In this document: positions 17,085-27,454 of the stretch, piece after piece | How positions within the stretch are numbered: the first letter of the stretch is position 1 | Layout of the letters: each line of letters begins with the position of its first letter | Origin: Paraburkholderia acidicola | GTDB lineage: Bacteria > Pseudomonadota > Gammaproteobacteria > Burkholderiales > Burkholderiaceae | Length of the DNA stretch: 64,000 nt | Assembly: GCF_002362315.1 (NCBI RefSeq) | Contig: NZ_MTZV01000004.1 | Span: forward strand, 186,001-250,000 | Direction of reading: 5' to 3' | The notes under the pieces: model-generated | Database searches by the model: none | Told to the model about the DNA's origin: nothing | Seen by the model: the letters and a program-made list of their open reading frames with translations, nothing else | Program-made: the position numbers and the translations under genes

Positions 17085-17783
17085 TCAGGCAAGATCGAAC
17101 AGCAGTACTTCGGCCGCTTCGCCATTCGTGAGCGTCACGTTATCGACACCCTCGATCATCGCGGCGTCGCCGGCCTGCAGCGCGGTGCCGTTCACGCTCA
17201 CTGCACCGCGCGCGACGTGCACGTACGCGCGCCGTCCCGCCGGCAGGGCGAACTGCCCTTCTTCCGCGCCGTCGAACAGCCCCGCGTGGATCGATGCGTC
17301 CGCATGGATCGTCACCGACCCATCGTGCCCATCCGGCGAAGCGACGACGCGCAGACGGCCGCGCTTCTCGGCATCCTCGAAGCGCTTTTCCTCGTAGCCC
17401 GGCTGGTCGCCGACGCGCTTCGGCATCACCCAGATCTGCAGCAGATGCAGCGGCGCTTCCTTCGACGCATTGAACTCGCTGTGCTTGACACCGGTACCGG
17501 CGCTCATCCGCTGAACGTCGCCGGGGCGGATGGTCGAGCCGTTACCCATGCTGTCGCGATGCGATAACGCACCATCCAGCACGTAGGTCACGATTTCCAT
17601 GTCGCGATGGCCGTGCGCGCCGAAACCCTGTCCGGCTGCAATGCGGTCTTCGTTGATCACGCGCAGCGGGCCATAGTGCGTATGTGCGTCATCGTAGTAG
17701 TCAGCAAACGAAAAGCTGTGATACGAGTCGAGCCAGCCGTGGTTTGCGTGGCCTCGCTCGGCGGAGCGGCGAATCTCGATCAT
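17085..17783 (-). CDS. Pirin family protein (YhaK/YhhW-like)
   Basis: A bicupin of 232 residues. The N-terminal cupin has the metal ligands in the usual pattern: GAHGHRDMEIVTYVLDGAL (two His) and GTGVKHSEFN (His and Glu). Bacterial pirins of the YhhW type bind one metal and can cleave quercetin in vitro; the physiological substrate is generally unknown. The length is normal for the family and GGAG is six bases before ATG. No obvious functional partner lies next to it. Confidence 0.92.
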   Translation of the reverse strand: MIEIRRSAERGHANHGWLDSYHSFSFADYYDDAHTHYGPLRVINEDRIAAGQGFGAHGHRDMEIVTYVLDGALSHRDSMGNGSTIRPGDVQRMSAGTGVKHSEFNASKEAPLHLLQIWVMPKRVGDQPGYEEKRFEDAEKRGRLRVVASPDGHDGSVTIHADASIHAGLFDGAEEGQFALPAGRRAYVHVARGAVSVNGTALQAGDAAMIEGVDNVTLTNGEAAEVLLFDLA

Positions 17784-18314
17784 GTCGATCTCCAGTCATC
17801 AATGTGCGATGTCAACAATGTATGGCCGACATGCCCCTCATACAATCCGCGCCACTGCACCGGATCGTTCCGTAAATCCACCCAATCCGCGGCGTCATGT
17901 CGCGAGCGATAGCGGTTTTTCCCGCTACCCGTGATGGTGTACCCGACTGGCGCACCCCGTCTGTTCGGGTAAAATACCGCGCTTTTCCGGTGGTCCGCAT
18001 CGGGACACTTCCCCGCACAGCCCTGTCCACCGGGCGGCGCGAGGAAATGCAGCGTACGAAAGATGAAAGCGGCGGCGCATTTTTGGCCGCCTAGACTACA
18101 GGCGCTAACGGGTACACGCGGATCACACGCAGTCAAAAGCAATCGTAGTCAGTCGGAAAACGCGCTGTCGGGCCGGCAACGGCAAGGCAGTCATGATTTG
18201 CACAGCGGCACACCACACCGCGCGCATCGCTGGAGTTCACCGGGACTCCGCGGTACGCGCGCACTGGTAGCCGCGTCTTTCGCGGGGCGCAACGGCGCAC
18301 CGTCAGGGACCCTT
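17784..18314. other. Intergenic region upstream of hisQMP and pirin genes
   Basis: 531 bases between the divergent pirin gene and the permease operon. Reading frames here lack ribosome-binding sites and protein-like composition, and no remnant of a periplasmic binding-protein gene could be recognised. It presumably holds both promoters. Confidence 0.55.
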
Positions 18315-19004
18315 ATGTTTCTTCAAGGCTACGGCCCGCTGATCCTCTCCGGCACGTGGCAAACCGTCAAGCTGGCGGTCTTGTCGCTTGCCTTCGCCTT
18401 CCTGCTCGGCCTGCTCGGCGCAGCGGCGAAGCTGTCGAAGAACCGGCTGACCAACGGCGTCGGCACGCTGTATACGACGCTGATCCGCGGCGTGCCCGAT
18501 CTCGTACTGATGCTGCTGCTGTTCTACAGCATCCAGATCTGGCTCAACAACCTGACCGACCTGCTCGGCTGGGATCAAATCGATATCGATCCGTTTGTCG
18601 CGGGCGTCGCGGTGCTCGGCTTCATCTACGGCGCGTATTTCACCGAAACCTTCCGCGGCGCGTTCCTTGCGGTGCCGCGCGGCCAGCTGGAGGCGGGCTC
18701 GGCCTACGGAATGAGCGGCTGGCAGGTGTTCTCACGGATCATGTTCCCGCAGATGATGCGCTTCGCGCTGCCCGGCATCGGCAACAACTGGCAGGTGATG
18801 GTGAAGGCGACCGCGCTGGTGTCGATCATCGGTCTCGCCGATGTCGTCAAGGCCTCGCAGGATGCCGGCAAGGGCACGCTGCGGTTCTTCTTCTTCACCC
18901 TGCTCGCGGGTGCGATCTATCTGGGCATTACGACGGTGTCGAACTTCGTGCTGATGTACCTCGAAAAGCGCTACTCCACCGGCGTACGCAAGGCGGACCT
19001 ATGA
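18315..19004 (+). CDS. hisQ: Basic amino acid ABC permease, HisQ type
   Basis: An inner-membrane permease subunit of 229 residues, close to enteric HisQ. The start is the ATG at 18315 with AGGGA just upstream; the longer upstream frame is not protein-like. It has the HAAT family N-terminal pattern ([20 protein letters not shown]) and the coupling-loop pattern [21 protein letters not shown]. It overlaps hisM by 4 bases. With hisM and hisP it should import histidine, lysine, arginine, ornithine or related opines. Which of these cannot be read from the permease. Confidence 0.88.
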   Translation: MFLQGYGPLILSGTWQTVKLAVLSLAFAFLLGLLGAAAKLSKNRLTNGVGTLYTTLIRGVPDLVLMLLLFYSIQIWLNNLTDLLGWDQIDIDPFVAGVAVLGFIYGAYFTETFRGAFLAVPRGQLEAGSAYGMSGWQVFSRIMFPQMMRFALPGIGNNWQVMVKATALVSIIGLADVVKASQDAGKGTLRFFFFTLLAGAIYLGITTVSNFVLMYLEKRYSTGVRKADL

Positions 19005-19714
19005 TCGAGCTGTTTCAGGAGTACTGGCGCAACTATCTGTACACCGACGGCTATCGGTTCACCGGCGTCGCGATCACGCTGTGGCTGCTCGCCGTGTCGA
19101 TCGGACTGGGCTTCTGCCTGTCGATTCCGCTCTCGGTTGCACGCGTGTCGAAGAAGAAGTGGCTGTCATCGCTGGTGTGGCTTTATACGTACGTGTTCCG
19201 CGGCACGCCGCTGTATGTGCAACTGCTGCTCTGCTATACCGGCCTCTACAGCCTCGAAGTGATCCGCAATCACGAACTGACCAACGCATTCTTCCGCGAC
19301 GGCATGCACTGCACGCTGCTCGCCTTCACGCTGAACACCTGCGCGTACACCACCGAAATCTTCGCCGGCGCGATCAGGGCCACGCCGTACGGCGAGATCG
19401 AAGCGGCCCGCGCCTACGGCATGTCGTCGTTCACGCTGTACCGGCGCGTGATCCTGCCGTCCGCGCTGCGCCGCGCACTGCCCTACTACAGCAACGAAGT
19501 GATCCTGATGCTGCACGCGACGACCGTGGCATTCACCGCGACCGTGCCGGACATCCTCAAGATCGCGCGCGACGTGAACTCCGCCACGTATCAATCGTTC
19601 GGCGCATTCGGCATTGCCGCCCTGCTGTACCTCGCTATTTCGTTCACGCTCGTCGGCCTGTTCCGGCGTGCCGAACGCCGCTGGCTCGCCTATCTGCGGC
19701 CGCAAGGGAAATGA
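19001..19714 (+). CDS. hisM: Basic amino acid ABC permease, HisM type
   Basis: The second permease subunit, 237 residues, matching HisM length. It begins with [14 protein letters not shown] and has [18 protein letters not shown] and the coupling loop [30 protein letters not shown]. It is joined to hisQ upstream and hisP downstream by ATGA overlaps, so the three are translationally coupled. Periplasmic binding protein genes (hisJ or argT) are absent here. Confidence 0.9.
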   Translation: MIELFQEYWRNYLYTDGYRFTGVAITLWLLAVSIGLGFCLSIPLSVARVSKKKWLSSLVWLYTYVFRGTPLYVQLLLCYTGLYSLEVIRNHELTNAFFRDGMHCTLLAFTLNTCAYTTEIFAGAIRATPYGEIEAARAYGMSSFTLYRRVILPSALRRALPYYSNEVILMLHATTVAFTATVPDILKIARDVNSATYQSFGAFGIAALLYLAISFTLVGLFRRAERRWLAYLRPQGK

Positions 19715-20499
19715 GTCAAATGAGTACCCCGACGCAAAAGCTGTTTATCGACAACCTGCACAAGCAGTACGGCGACAACGAAGTGCTCAAGGGCGTGTCG
19801 CTGCGGGCGAACCGCGGCGATGTGATCAGCGTGATCGGCTCGTCGGGCTCGGGCAAGAGCACGATGCTTCGCTGCATCAATTTTCTCGAACAACCGAACG
19901 CGGGCCGCATCTTCGTCGACAGCGAGGAAGTGCGCACGGCGAAGGACAAGCACGGCGCGCTGCGCGTGGCCGATCACAAGCAGTTGCAGCGCGTGCGCAC
20001 CAAGCTCGCGATGGTGTTCCAGCACTTCAACCTGTGGGCGCACATGAACGTGCTGGAAAACGTCATCGAGGCGCCGCGTCACGTGCTCGGCCTGTCGCGC
20101 AAGGAAGCGGAAGAGCGCGCCCGCACCTACCTGGAAAAGGTGGGCCTCGCGCCGCGTGTGGAAAAGCAGTATCCGTCGCATCTGTCGGGCGGCCAGCAGC
20201 AGCGGGTGGCGATCGCCCGGGCGCTCGCGATGCATCCGGACGTGATGCTGTTCGACGAGCCGACCTCCGCGCTCGATCCCGAACTGGTCGGCGAAGTGCT
20301 GAAGGTGATGCAGACGCTCGCCGAAGAAGGCTGCACGATGATCGTCGTCACACACGAAATGGCGTTCGCACGCAACGTGTCGAACCACGTGATGTTCCTG
20401 CATCAGGGGCGCGTCGAGGAAGAAGGTCCGCCGGACGAGGTATTTGGCCGGACGAAAAGCGAGCGACTTCGGCAGTTTCTTGCCGGCAGTCTTAAATGA
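19711..20499 (+). CDS. hisP: Basic amino acid ABC ATPase, HisP type
   Basis: The ATP-hydrolysing subunit, 262 residues. It has Walker [11 protein letters not shown]-loop [18 protein letters not shown], signature [15 protein letters not shown], Walker [15 protein letters not shown] and H-loop VTHEMAF. The LWAHM stretch and the 25-residue insertion before the Q-loop ([12 protein letters not shown]) match HisP. The start at 19711 overlaps hisM; ATG 19720 is an alternative. A good terminator follows 62 bases downstream, closing the operon. Confidence 0.92.
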   Translation: MSQMSTPTQKLFIDNLHKQYGDNEVLKGVSLRANRGDVISVIGSSGSGKSTMLRCINFLEQPNAGRIFVDSEEVRTAKDKHGALRVADHKQLQRVRTKLAMVFQHFNLWAHMNVLENVIEAPRHVLGLSRKEAEERARTYLEKVGLAPRVEKQYPSHLSGGQQQRVAIARALAMHPDVMLFDEPTSALDPELVGEVLKVMQTLAEEGCTMIVVTHEMAFARNVSNHVMFLHQGRVEEEGPPDEVFGRTKSERLRQFLAGSLK

Positions 20500-20561
20500 A
20501 AGCGATGATGACCGTGGTAAATACGCGGCCCAACTCGCGAATGTAGTTAATGTAGTTTTAC

Positions 20562-20590
20562 AAGGCGCTTACAGCGCCTTTCTTATTTTG
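20562..20590 (+). terminator. Rho-independent terminator of hisQMP
   Basis: An 8-bp stem AAGGCGCT/AGCGCCTT (20562-20569 with 20573-20580) closed by a TAC loop, followed by TCTTATTTT. Confidence 0.85.
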
Positions 20591-21093
20591 TCCGCCAGGT
20601 ACACATTTCGAGCCTCCGCGTCCCGCAATGTGCACAAAATCCCGCACAAAACGCATTACTCCCGTCGATTTTCAGCGTCAATAGTGGCAATCCTTAGGAT
20701 TGCTTGCGCCGATCCGTGTTTCCCTTACTGGACAAGGGTTTTCAGGATAAATAGAGGGTGTGTTTAGTGTTGCTGCGCATGACAGTATTGCAATTTGGCG
20801 ACAATTGTTCGGAGGGGTTCTAATTTCTTCGCCCACGCCAGGCTATTTTTGCTAAATTAGTAACCAAAGTAGCAAAACAAAGTTCATTAAAAGTAGTTTC
20901 ACTTCAAACCACACAGGAGATACCGGTCGCGAGGGATCGGAAAGACGAATAGACAGCCCGCGCGGCTGCTCGTCCCCCATCGCGTCCGACCCGTCCGCGA
21001 ATCTCCCCAAAACAAGATTTCTGTTCGGCGTTCGCGCGTCCGGACACTCTTGCAGTAACTGGGTTTACTTTTTGACAGGGTATGGAGGAGAAG
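20591..21093. promoter_or_regulatory. AT-rich porin leader with inverted repeat
   Basis: About 500 bases without a gene upstream of the porin. The part from about 20740 to 20900 is much more AT-rich than its surroundings. It carries a perfect 8-bp inverted repeat, TTTTGCTA (20847-20854) with TAGCAAAA (20870-20877), a candidate operator. The porin promoter and a long 5' leader are probably here; exact -35/-10 boxes were not resolved. Confidence 0.5.
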
Positions 21094-22224
21094 ATGAAGA
21101 AAGTATTGCTCGCGGCTTCGCTGCTGACGATCGGCGTAGCGGCACAGGCACAGAGTAGCGTCACGCTGTATGGACGCCTCGACGCTGGTCTCGAATACAT
21201 CAGCGGCCTTCAGAACAGCAGCGGCGGATCCACCAGCCGTTTCAGAGCTGAGAGCGGCGACTGGGGTACGAGCCTCTGGGGCATGAAGGGTGTTGAAGAC
21301 ATCGGTGGCGGCAACAAGGTGCTGTTCCAGCTGGAAGGCAGCTTCAACACGATGAACGGTCAAGGCCCGGGCAACAACGGTATCTTCAATCGTTGGGCAA
21401 CGGTCGGTGTAGCGAACGACCAGTTCGGTACCCTGCTCCTCGGTCGTGAACTCTTCATCGCCAACGGCGTGTGGGACTTCGATCCGTTTGGCCAGTCGAA
21501 CTGGTCGTCGGCATCGCTGGTACGCGGCCGTAACTGGACGCAATCGAGCAACAACGTGTCGTACCAGTCGCCGAAGTTCGGTGGCTTTGACGTGTACGGC
21601 CAGTACTCGCTGTCGAACTCGACGAGCTGGAACGGTGGCAATGGTGCAGCCCAAGGTCGTCAGGACGGTCTGCAGATTACCTACACGAACTCGCTGTTCC
21701 AGATTCGTGGCCTGTACGACGAAATCCGCAACGCGACGACCGGTAGCCTCGGCGACCCGACAGCAGGCAGCATCAATGGCCCGTTTGCCTTCGGCCGTGA
21801 ATACTTCGCCGGTGTGAACGTGTTCCTCGGTCAGTTCAAGCTGCAGGGCGTCTACCAGGTGGTCCGCACGTCAGGCGAGACGAACGTTCCGTTCGGCACG
21901 CCGACAACGACCAACCAGGCATGGGGCGGCGTAACGTGGCAAGCCACGCCGGCCGCTGCACTGATCGCAGCCGTGTATCACGTGAACGCCAACAACGGTG
22001 CTGGCAACGCGACGATCTACACGGTTGGCGGTTCGTACAACCTGTCCAAGCGCACGCTGCTGGACATCCAGATCGCGTCGGTGCGTAACAGCAAGAACGC
22101 TAACTTTGGCCTCGATGCCAACAACGCGGGCCCTGGTGGTCAAACCTCCGCCGGCTACAACGAAAACCCGCTGCCGGGCAAGAGCCAGACCGGCGTGTAC
22201 GCAGGTATCCAGCACTCGTTCTAA
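21094..22224 (+). CDS. Gram-negative porin, OmpC/OpcP type
   Basis: An outer-membrane general diffusion porin of 376 residues. The start is the ATG at 21094 behind a GGAGGAG ribosome-binding site; the ATG 12 bases earlier lies inside that site. The signal peptide MKKVLLAASLLTIGVAAQAQ is followed by the typical first strand SSVTLYGRLDAGLEYI. The chain is rich in Gly, Asn and aromatic residues and ends in the obligatory Phe (GIQHSF), recognised by the BAM complex. Beta-proteobacterial porins of this class are trimers with a mild anion preference. A strong terminator follows. Confidence 0.95.
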   Translation: MKKVLLAASLLTIGVAAQAQSSVTLYGRLDAGLEYISGLQNSSGGSTSRFRAESGDWGTSLWGMKGVEDIGGGNKVLFQLEGSFNTMNGQGPGNNGIFNRWATVGVANDQFGTLLLGRELFIANGVWDFDPFGQSNWSSASLVRGRNWTQSSNNVSYQSPKFGGFDVYGQYSLSNSTSWNGGNGAAQGRQDGLQITYTNSLFQIRGLYDEIRNATTGSLGDPTAGSINGPFAFGREYFAGVNVFLGQFKLQGVYQVVRTSGETNVPFGTPTTTNQAWGGVTWQATPAAALIAAVYHVNANNGAGNATIYTVGGSYNLSKRTLLDIQIASVRNSKNANFGLDANNAGPGGQTSAGYNENPLPGKSQTGVYAGIQHSF

Positions 22225-22285
22225 TCGGACGTTGCTGACAGAACAGATGTAGAAACGTTTTCACGCTGCTGCGAGAGGCGCGTAT

Positions 22286-22327
22286 CGGTGCGATGTCCGT
22301 CAAGGGGATCGCACCGTTTTTTATTTT
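22286..22327 (+). terminator. Rho-independent terminator of the porin
   Basis: A 9-bp stem CGGTGCGAT/ATCGCACCG (22286-22294 with 22308-22316) followed by TTTTTTATTTT. Confidence 0.92.
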
Positions 22328-22396
22328 AGAGCCGCATGTGCTGCACGCACCGGTACGGTGCAATGCCGGACCATCACGGCCTGCGAAACACGCTGC

Positions 22397-22807
<411 letters not shown>

Positions 22808-22833
22808 TCACGCACCGGAAACTGGCTACGACG

Positions 22834-24522
22834 TTATTCGGTGGGCTCCGTATAGCGCGATGTGATCGGATAGCGCCAGTCGCGCCCAAACGCACGATGC
22901 GTCACGCGAATGCCGATCGGCGCCTGACGACGCTTGTATTCGTTGATCTTGATCAGACGCGTGACGCGCTTGACGTCGTCGACAGCAAACCCGGCCGCGA
23001 CGATTTCCGCCAGCGATCGATCCTCTTCCATATACATGCGCATGATCGCATCGAGCACTTCGTATGGCGGCAGGCTGTCCTGGTCGGTCTGGTTATCGCG
23101 CAGTTCCGCCGATGGCGCGCGCGTCAGGATGCGCTCGGGAATCACATCGCGCGTCGCGAATGAGGTCGCCGCGTTGCGATAGCGGCACAACCGATACACC
23201 AGCGTCTTCGCAATGTCCTTGAGCACCGCGAAACCGCCGGCCATGTCGCCGTACAGCGTGCAATAACCGACCGCCATCTCGCTCTTGTTGCCGGTGGTCA
23301 GCACGATCGCGCCGAACTTGTTCGACAGCGCCATCAGCAGCGTGCCGCGGATGCGCGCCTGAATGTTCTCTTCGGTGGCATCTTCGGCGCGGCCGGCGAA
23401 CTCGCCGGCAAGCGACGTGCGAAACGCGTCGAACATCGGCGCAATCGCGATTTCGTCGTAACGCACGCCGACGCGGCGCGCCATTTCGGCGGCATCGGTG
23501 GTTGAAATATCCGCGGTGTAGCGCGACGGCATCATCACGGCGCGCACGCGGTCGGGACCGAGCGCATCGCACGCCACCGCCAGCACCAGCGCGGAATCGA
23601 CACCGCCCGACAGACCAATCAACGCGCCCGGAAAACCGTTCTTGTTGATGTAGTCGCGCACGCCCAGGACGAGCGCCGCGTACACCTGCGCTTCGAGCGA
23701 CTGCTCGGGCGCGACTGCGGCACGCACGGGTGTCGCGCCGTCGAACTCGACGATCGTATGACCCTCCTCGAACTGCGCCATCTTCGCCACGAGTTCGCCC
23801 TGCGCGTCGAGTACGAACGAGCCACCGTCGAACACCAGCTCGTCCTGTGCGCCGACCATGTTCACGTAGATCATCGGCAGGCCGGTCTCGCGGATCCGCG
23901 CACGCAGGATGTCGATGCGCACCGCCTCCTTGTTCAGGTGATACGGCGAGCCGTTTGGAATCAGCAGCACCTGGGCACCAGCCGCTTTCGCGAGCTGTGC
24001 CGCCGAGGCATGCCACACGTCCTCGCAGATCACGATGCCGTACTTCACGCCATCGAGTTCGAACACGAACGGCTTCGGGCTCGATGCGAAGTAGCGCTTC
24101 TCGTCGAAGACCTCGGTATTCGGCAGATCCTGCTTCAGATAGGTGCCGGCCACCTTGCCGTCGACGATCAGCGATGCGGCGTTGAAGGTGTCGACCGGTG
24201 GCAGTCCGCGCTCGATCGGCGCGTTTGCATTACCATGGCCGAGCCCCGTGTCGCGATGCGGATGCCCGACCACCACATGCAGGCCCTTGAACGGCTGCAG
24301 TTGTTCAGCGAGATCGGCGAGCGCCACGGCACTCGCCGCGTAGAACGCGGGACGCAGCAACAGGTCTTCGGGCGGATAGCCGGAGAGCGCGAGTTCCGGG
24401 GCGATCAGCAGCTTCGCACCATCGTTGTGCGCTGCGCGTGCCGCGGCGACGATCTTCGCGACATTGCCGGCGAAATCGCCGACGGTGACATTGAGTTGGG
24501 CAAGAGCGATTCGGGTCTTCAT
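22834..24522 (-). CDS. nadE: Glutamine-dependent NAD+ synthetase
   Basis: Catalyses the last step of NAD synthesis, amidating nicotinate adenine dinucleotide with ammonia taken from glutamine. It is a two-domain enzyme of 562 residues. Residues 1-260 are a nitrilase-type glutaminase with the catalytic Cys in YGIVICEDVWH. The C-terminal part is the synthetase with the P-loop LIGLSGGVDSALVLAVA and TTGNKSEMAVGYCTLYGDMAGGF. The start was set at MKTRIALAQLN (24522). PII lies downstream on the same strand, so nitrogen control and a glutamine-using enzyme are linked by position. Confidence 0.95.
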   Translation of the reverse strand: MKTRIALAQLNVTVGDFAGNVAKIVAAARAAHNDGAKLLIAPELALSGYPPEDLLLRPAFYAASAVALADLAEQLQPFKGLHVVVGHPHRDTGLGHGNANAPIERGLPPVDTFNAASLIVDGKVAGTYLKQDLPNTEVFDEKRYFASSPKPFVFELDGVKYGIVICEDVWHASAAQLAKAAGAQVLLIPNGSPYHLNKEAVRIDILRARIRETGLPMIYVNMVGAQDELVFDGGSFVLDAQGELVAKMAQFEEGHTIVEFDGATPVRAAVAPEQSLEAQVYAALVLGVRDYINKNGFPGALIGLSGGVDSALVLAVACDALGPDRVRAVMMPSRYTADISTTDAAEMARRVGVRYDEIAIAPMFDAFRTSLAGEFAGRAEDATEENIQARIRGTLLMALSNKFGAIVLTTGNKSEMAVGYCTLYGDMAGGFAVLKDIAKTLVYRLCRYRNAATSFATRDVIPERILTRAPSAELRDNQTDQDSLPPYEVLDAIMRMYMEEDRSLAEIVAAGFAVDDVKRVTRLIKINEYKRRQAPIGIRVTHRAFGRDWRYPITSRYTEPTE

Positions 24523-24668
24523 GGCGGGATAGTGGCAAGCCGTGCGGCTTGCCGGCTGCAACAGCTTCAGTGGCTCGGCAAGATGGACAGAAACGGATCA
24601 AACACCAGAACAACGAACGGCGCGCCGCCAATCGCGATGCGCCGGGCAGACCGGAACAATCACACAGA

Positions 24669-25850
24669 TTGAATCAGGAACGTTTTGATTATCGCACGGG
24701 CATTCTGGCATCGCCGTCGGAGATCGACGCAGCCGAGTGGAACGCCCTCCTCGCCCGGCAGGCTCAACCCACGCCGTTTTTGCGCCACGAATTCCTGAGC
24801 GCGCTGCACGCGACGCAATGCGCGGTGGCCGAGACCGGCTGGGCGCCGCAGTTCGTCACGCTGACCGACCCGCGCACCGGCAAGCTCGCGGCGGCCGCGC
24901 CGGTCTATGCAAAAGGGCATTCATACGGCGAGTATGTGTTCGACTGGGCATGGGCCGATGCGTACAAACGCAACGGCATCGAGTACTACCCGAAGCTGCT
25001 GTGCGGCGTGCCGTTCACGCCGGTCCAGGGCACGCGCCTGCTCGCCACCGACGAACACGCGCGCCGCCACCTCGCCGCGACGCTCCTTGCGTTCGCGGAG
25101 CAGGCGGATGTGTCGTCGCTCCACGTGTTGTTCCCGACCGCCGACGAAGCCGACGTGCTCGCCGAACTCGGCATGATGCGTCGCGAAGGCGTGCAGTTTC
25201 ACTGGCTGAACGACGGCTACCGCGACTTCGACGAATTCCTCTCGACGCTCGAACAGAAGAAGCGCAAGAACATCCGTGCGGAACGACGCAAAGTGCACGA
25301 AGCGGGCATCGTGATGCGCCGCGTGCGCGGCGAAGACATCACTGATGAAGACTGGCGTTTTTTTAGCAAGTGCTACCGGCAGACGTACAGCGAGCACTTT
25401 TCGAGCCCGTATCTGAATCTGAACTTCTTCCGCACGATCGGTGCGACGATGCCCGAGAACCTGATGCTCGTGCTCGCCGAATTCGAAGGCAAACCGATCG
25501 CGAGTTCGCTGGTCGTCTATCAGCGCGATAACGTGACCAACAGCACGACCGGCGGCACGCTATACGGCCGCTACTGGGGTGCGCTCGAACACGTGCCGTG
25601 CCTGCACTTCGAAACCGCGTACTACCAGCCGCTCGAATTCTGCATCGAGGAAAAACTTTCAACGTTCGAAGGCGGTGCGCAAGGCGAGCACAAGATGGCG
25701 CGCGGATTTCTGCCCACCGTCACGCATTCCGCGCACTGGCTCGCGCATCCGGCCTTCGCGGATGCGGTGGCGCGGTTTCTCGACAGCGAGACGACGAACA
25801 TGCATGCGTACGTCGACGAACTGCGCGAACACAATCCTTTTAGAACCTGA
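24669..25850 (+). CDS. DUF482 (FemAB/GNAT-like) protein
   Basis: A soluble protein of about 393 residues of the DUF482 family, related to FemAB/GNAT aminoacyl transferases. Marks include PTPFLRHEFLSAL, GEYVFDWAWADAY, the basic stretch KKRKNIRAERRKV and YYQPLEFCIEEKL near the end. Its reaction is not known; a peptidoglycan or peptide N-acylation role is suggested by family only. There is no in-frame ATG near the start of homology, so a TTG at 24669 is proposed; TTG 24549 and GTG 24570 are alternatives. It is divergent from nadE. Confidence 0.85.
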   Translation: MNQERFDYRTGILASPSEIDAAEWNALLARQAQPTPFLRHEFLSALHATQCAVAETGWAPQFVTLTDPRTGKLAAAAPVYAKGHSYGEYVFDWAWADAYKRNGIEYYPKLLCGVPFTPVQGTRLLATDEHARRHLAATLLAFAEQADVSSLHVLFPTADEADVLAELGMMRREGVQFHWLNDGYRDFDEFLSTLEQKKRKNIRAERRKVHEAGIVMRRVRGEDITDEDWRFFSKCYRQTYSEHFSSPYLNLNFFRTIGATMPENLMLVLAEFEGKPIASSLVVYQRDNVTNSTTGGTLYGRYWGALEHVPCLHFETAYYQPLEFCIEEKLSTFEGGAQGEHKMARGFLPTVTHSAHWLAHPAFADAVARFLDSETTNMHAYVDELREHNPFRT

Positions 25851-25914
25851 TGCCACGGGACCATGCAACACAACGTGGCGTAGGCAACCTCACTTTCTGT
25901 TCGAAGGAGTCAAC

Positions 25915-26940
25915 ATGGAATATCGCCTGCTTGGACAAAGCGGCTTCAAGGTCCCGGTACTGAGTCTCGGCACCGGCACCTTCGGCGGTGGCAACGATTT
26001 TTTCAAGGCGTGGGGCTCAACCGATGCCAACGGCGCACGCAAGCTCGTCGATATCGCGCTCGATGCGGGCGTGTCGATGTTCGACAGCGCGGACATCTAC
26101 TCCGACGGTCTCGCCGAAACCATTCTGGGCAAGGCGATCGCCGGACGCCGTTCGCAGGTCATCATCTCGACCAAAGGTACGTTCCGGCTCGGCGACGGTC
26201 CGAACGACGTCGGTTCGACGCGCCACCATCTCACCGAGTCGATCAACAATAGCTTGAAGCGCCTCGGCACCGACTACATCGATGTGTATCAGTTGCATGG
26301 TTTCGATGCGCTGACAAGCGTCGAAGAAACGCTGCGTACGCTCGACGATTTCGTGCGCGCGGGCAAGATCCGCGTGGTCGGTTGCTCGAATTTTTCGGGC
26401 TGGCATCTGATGAAATCGCTCTCCGCATCGGATCGCGAAGGGCTCGTGCGTCACTCGGCGAACCAGGCGTACTACTCGCTGATCGGCCGCGACTTCGAGC
26501 ATGAGTTGATGCCGCTCGGACTCGATCAAGGTGTGTCGACGATCGTCTGGAGCCCGCTCGGCTGGGGACGATTGACGGGAAAAATCCGGCGCGGCAGCCC
26601 GCTGCCGCAGACGAGCCGTCTGCACAAAACGGCAGACTTCGGACCGCCGGTTGACGACGAATACGTCTATCGCGTTGTCGATGCACTCGACGCGGTTGCA
26701 AAAGAAACCGGCAAGAGCATCCCGCAGATCGCACTGAACTGGTTGCTGCAACGACCGACTGTGGCTAACGTGATCGTCGGTGCGCGTGATGAAGCGCAGT
26801 TCCGCGAGAACCTGGGCAGCCTCGGCTGGGCGCTGACTGCTGAGCAGATCGCGCAGCTCGACAAGGCAAGCAACCTGGCGCTGCCGTATCCCTACTGGCA
26901 TCAACGCGGTTTCGAAGAACGCAATCCGTCGCCGGTGTGA
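25915..26940 (+). CDS. Aldo/keto reductase
   Basis: A cytosolic NADPH-dependent oxidoreductase with a TIM barrel, 341 residues. The catalytic tetrad is visible: Asp and Tyr in FDSADIYSDG, Lys in IISTKGTF and His in YQLHGFD. NADP-binding patterns WSPLGWGRLTGK and NVIVGARDEAQFREN are present. The start has GAAGGAG upstream. The specific aldehyde or sugar substrate cannot be inferred. It follows the DUF482 gene by 64 bases and ends in a strong hairpin terminator. Confidence 0.93.
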   Translation: MEYRLLGQSGFKVPVLSLGTGTFGGGNDFFKAWGSTDANGARKLVDIALDAGVSMFDSADIYSDGLAETILGKAIAGRRSQVIISTKGTFRLGDGPNDVGSTRHHLTESINNSLKRLGTDYIDVYQLHGFDALTSVEETLRTLDDFVRAGKIRVVGCSNFSGWHLMKSLSASDREGLVRHSANQAYYSLIGRDFEHELMPLGLDQGVSTIVWSPLGWGRLTGKIRRGSPLPQTSRLHKTADFGPPVDDEYVYRVVDALDAVAKETGKSIPQIALNWLLQRPTVANVIVGARDEAQFRENLGSLGWALTAEQIAQLDKASNLALPYPYWHQRGFEERNPSPV

Positions 26941-26966
26941 CATGGCGTAACGTGATGTGATGCAGC

Positions 26967-27026
26967 GGCCCGGCATGACGCGATCGGTATCGCTATCGAT
27001 CGCGCAGCATGCCGGGCCACTTTTTT
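26967..27026 (+). terminator. Long-stem terminator after aldo/keto reductase gene
   Basis: An 11-bp stem GGCCCGGCATG/CATGCCGGGCC (26967-26977 with 27008-27018) encloses a second stem built on GCGATCG/CGATCGC. It is followed by TTTTTT (27021-27026). Confidence 0.88.
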
Positions 27027-27066
27027 GTGCGACACTCCTGCGCAACGCAACCCATCCCTTCGCTCC

Positions 27067-27390
27067 ATGCCGTGGTTCCTGTACCTGATCGAATGCGCGG
27101 ACGGCAGCATCTACACCGGCATTGCCACCGATGTCGACGCGCGATTCGACAAACACGTCAACGGTACCGGCGCGCGCTATACGCGCTCGCGCAAACCCTT
27201 GCGTGTACTGGCATCGTTCGCACTCGCTGACCGGTCGAGCGCATTGCGCGCCGAGTACCGCGTGAAGCAACTCACCGCCACGGAAAAACGCGCGCTCGCC
27301 GCGGGTACGCGTACGCTCGAATCGGTATTACCCGCACCCGCACCTGCGCAGGAAGAAACCGACGCAACCTCGGCAAGCGACAAGGTTTGA
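27067..27390 (+). CDS. GIY-YIG domain protein, UPF0213 type
   Basis: A 107-residue single-domain GIY-YIG protein. The motif appears as YLIECADGSIYTGIATD, followed by the conserved Arg in DARFDKHVNGTGARYTR and a late KQLTATEKRAL helix. Stand-alone proteins of this family (E. coli YhbQ) are predicted small endonucleases with uncertain function. The start is ATG 27067; the upstream frame is inside the preceding terminator. The Pro/Ala/Thr-rich C-terminal tail looks disordered. Confidence 0.85.
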   Translation: MPWFLYLIECADGSIYTGIATDVDARFDKHVNGTGARYTRSRKPLRVLASFALADRSSALRAEYRVKQLTATEKRALAAGTRTLESVLPAPAPAQEETDATSASDKV

Positions 27391-27454
27391 AAGGTTCGCG
27401 CGCCCAACGCTTTTCCCTTCGATGGATCGACATCCGTCGACTACACTAAAAAAA

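Noticed and set aside
17780..18142. 120-residue minus-strand ORF upstream of the pirin gene
   Set aside because: No ribosome-binding site and no protein-like pattern; lies in a divergent promoter region.
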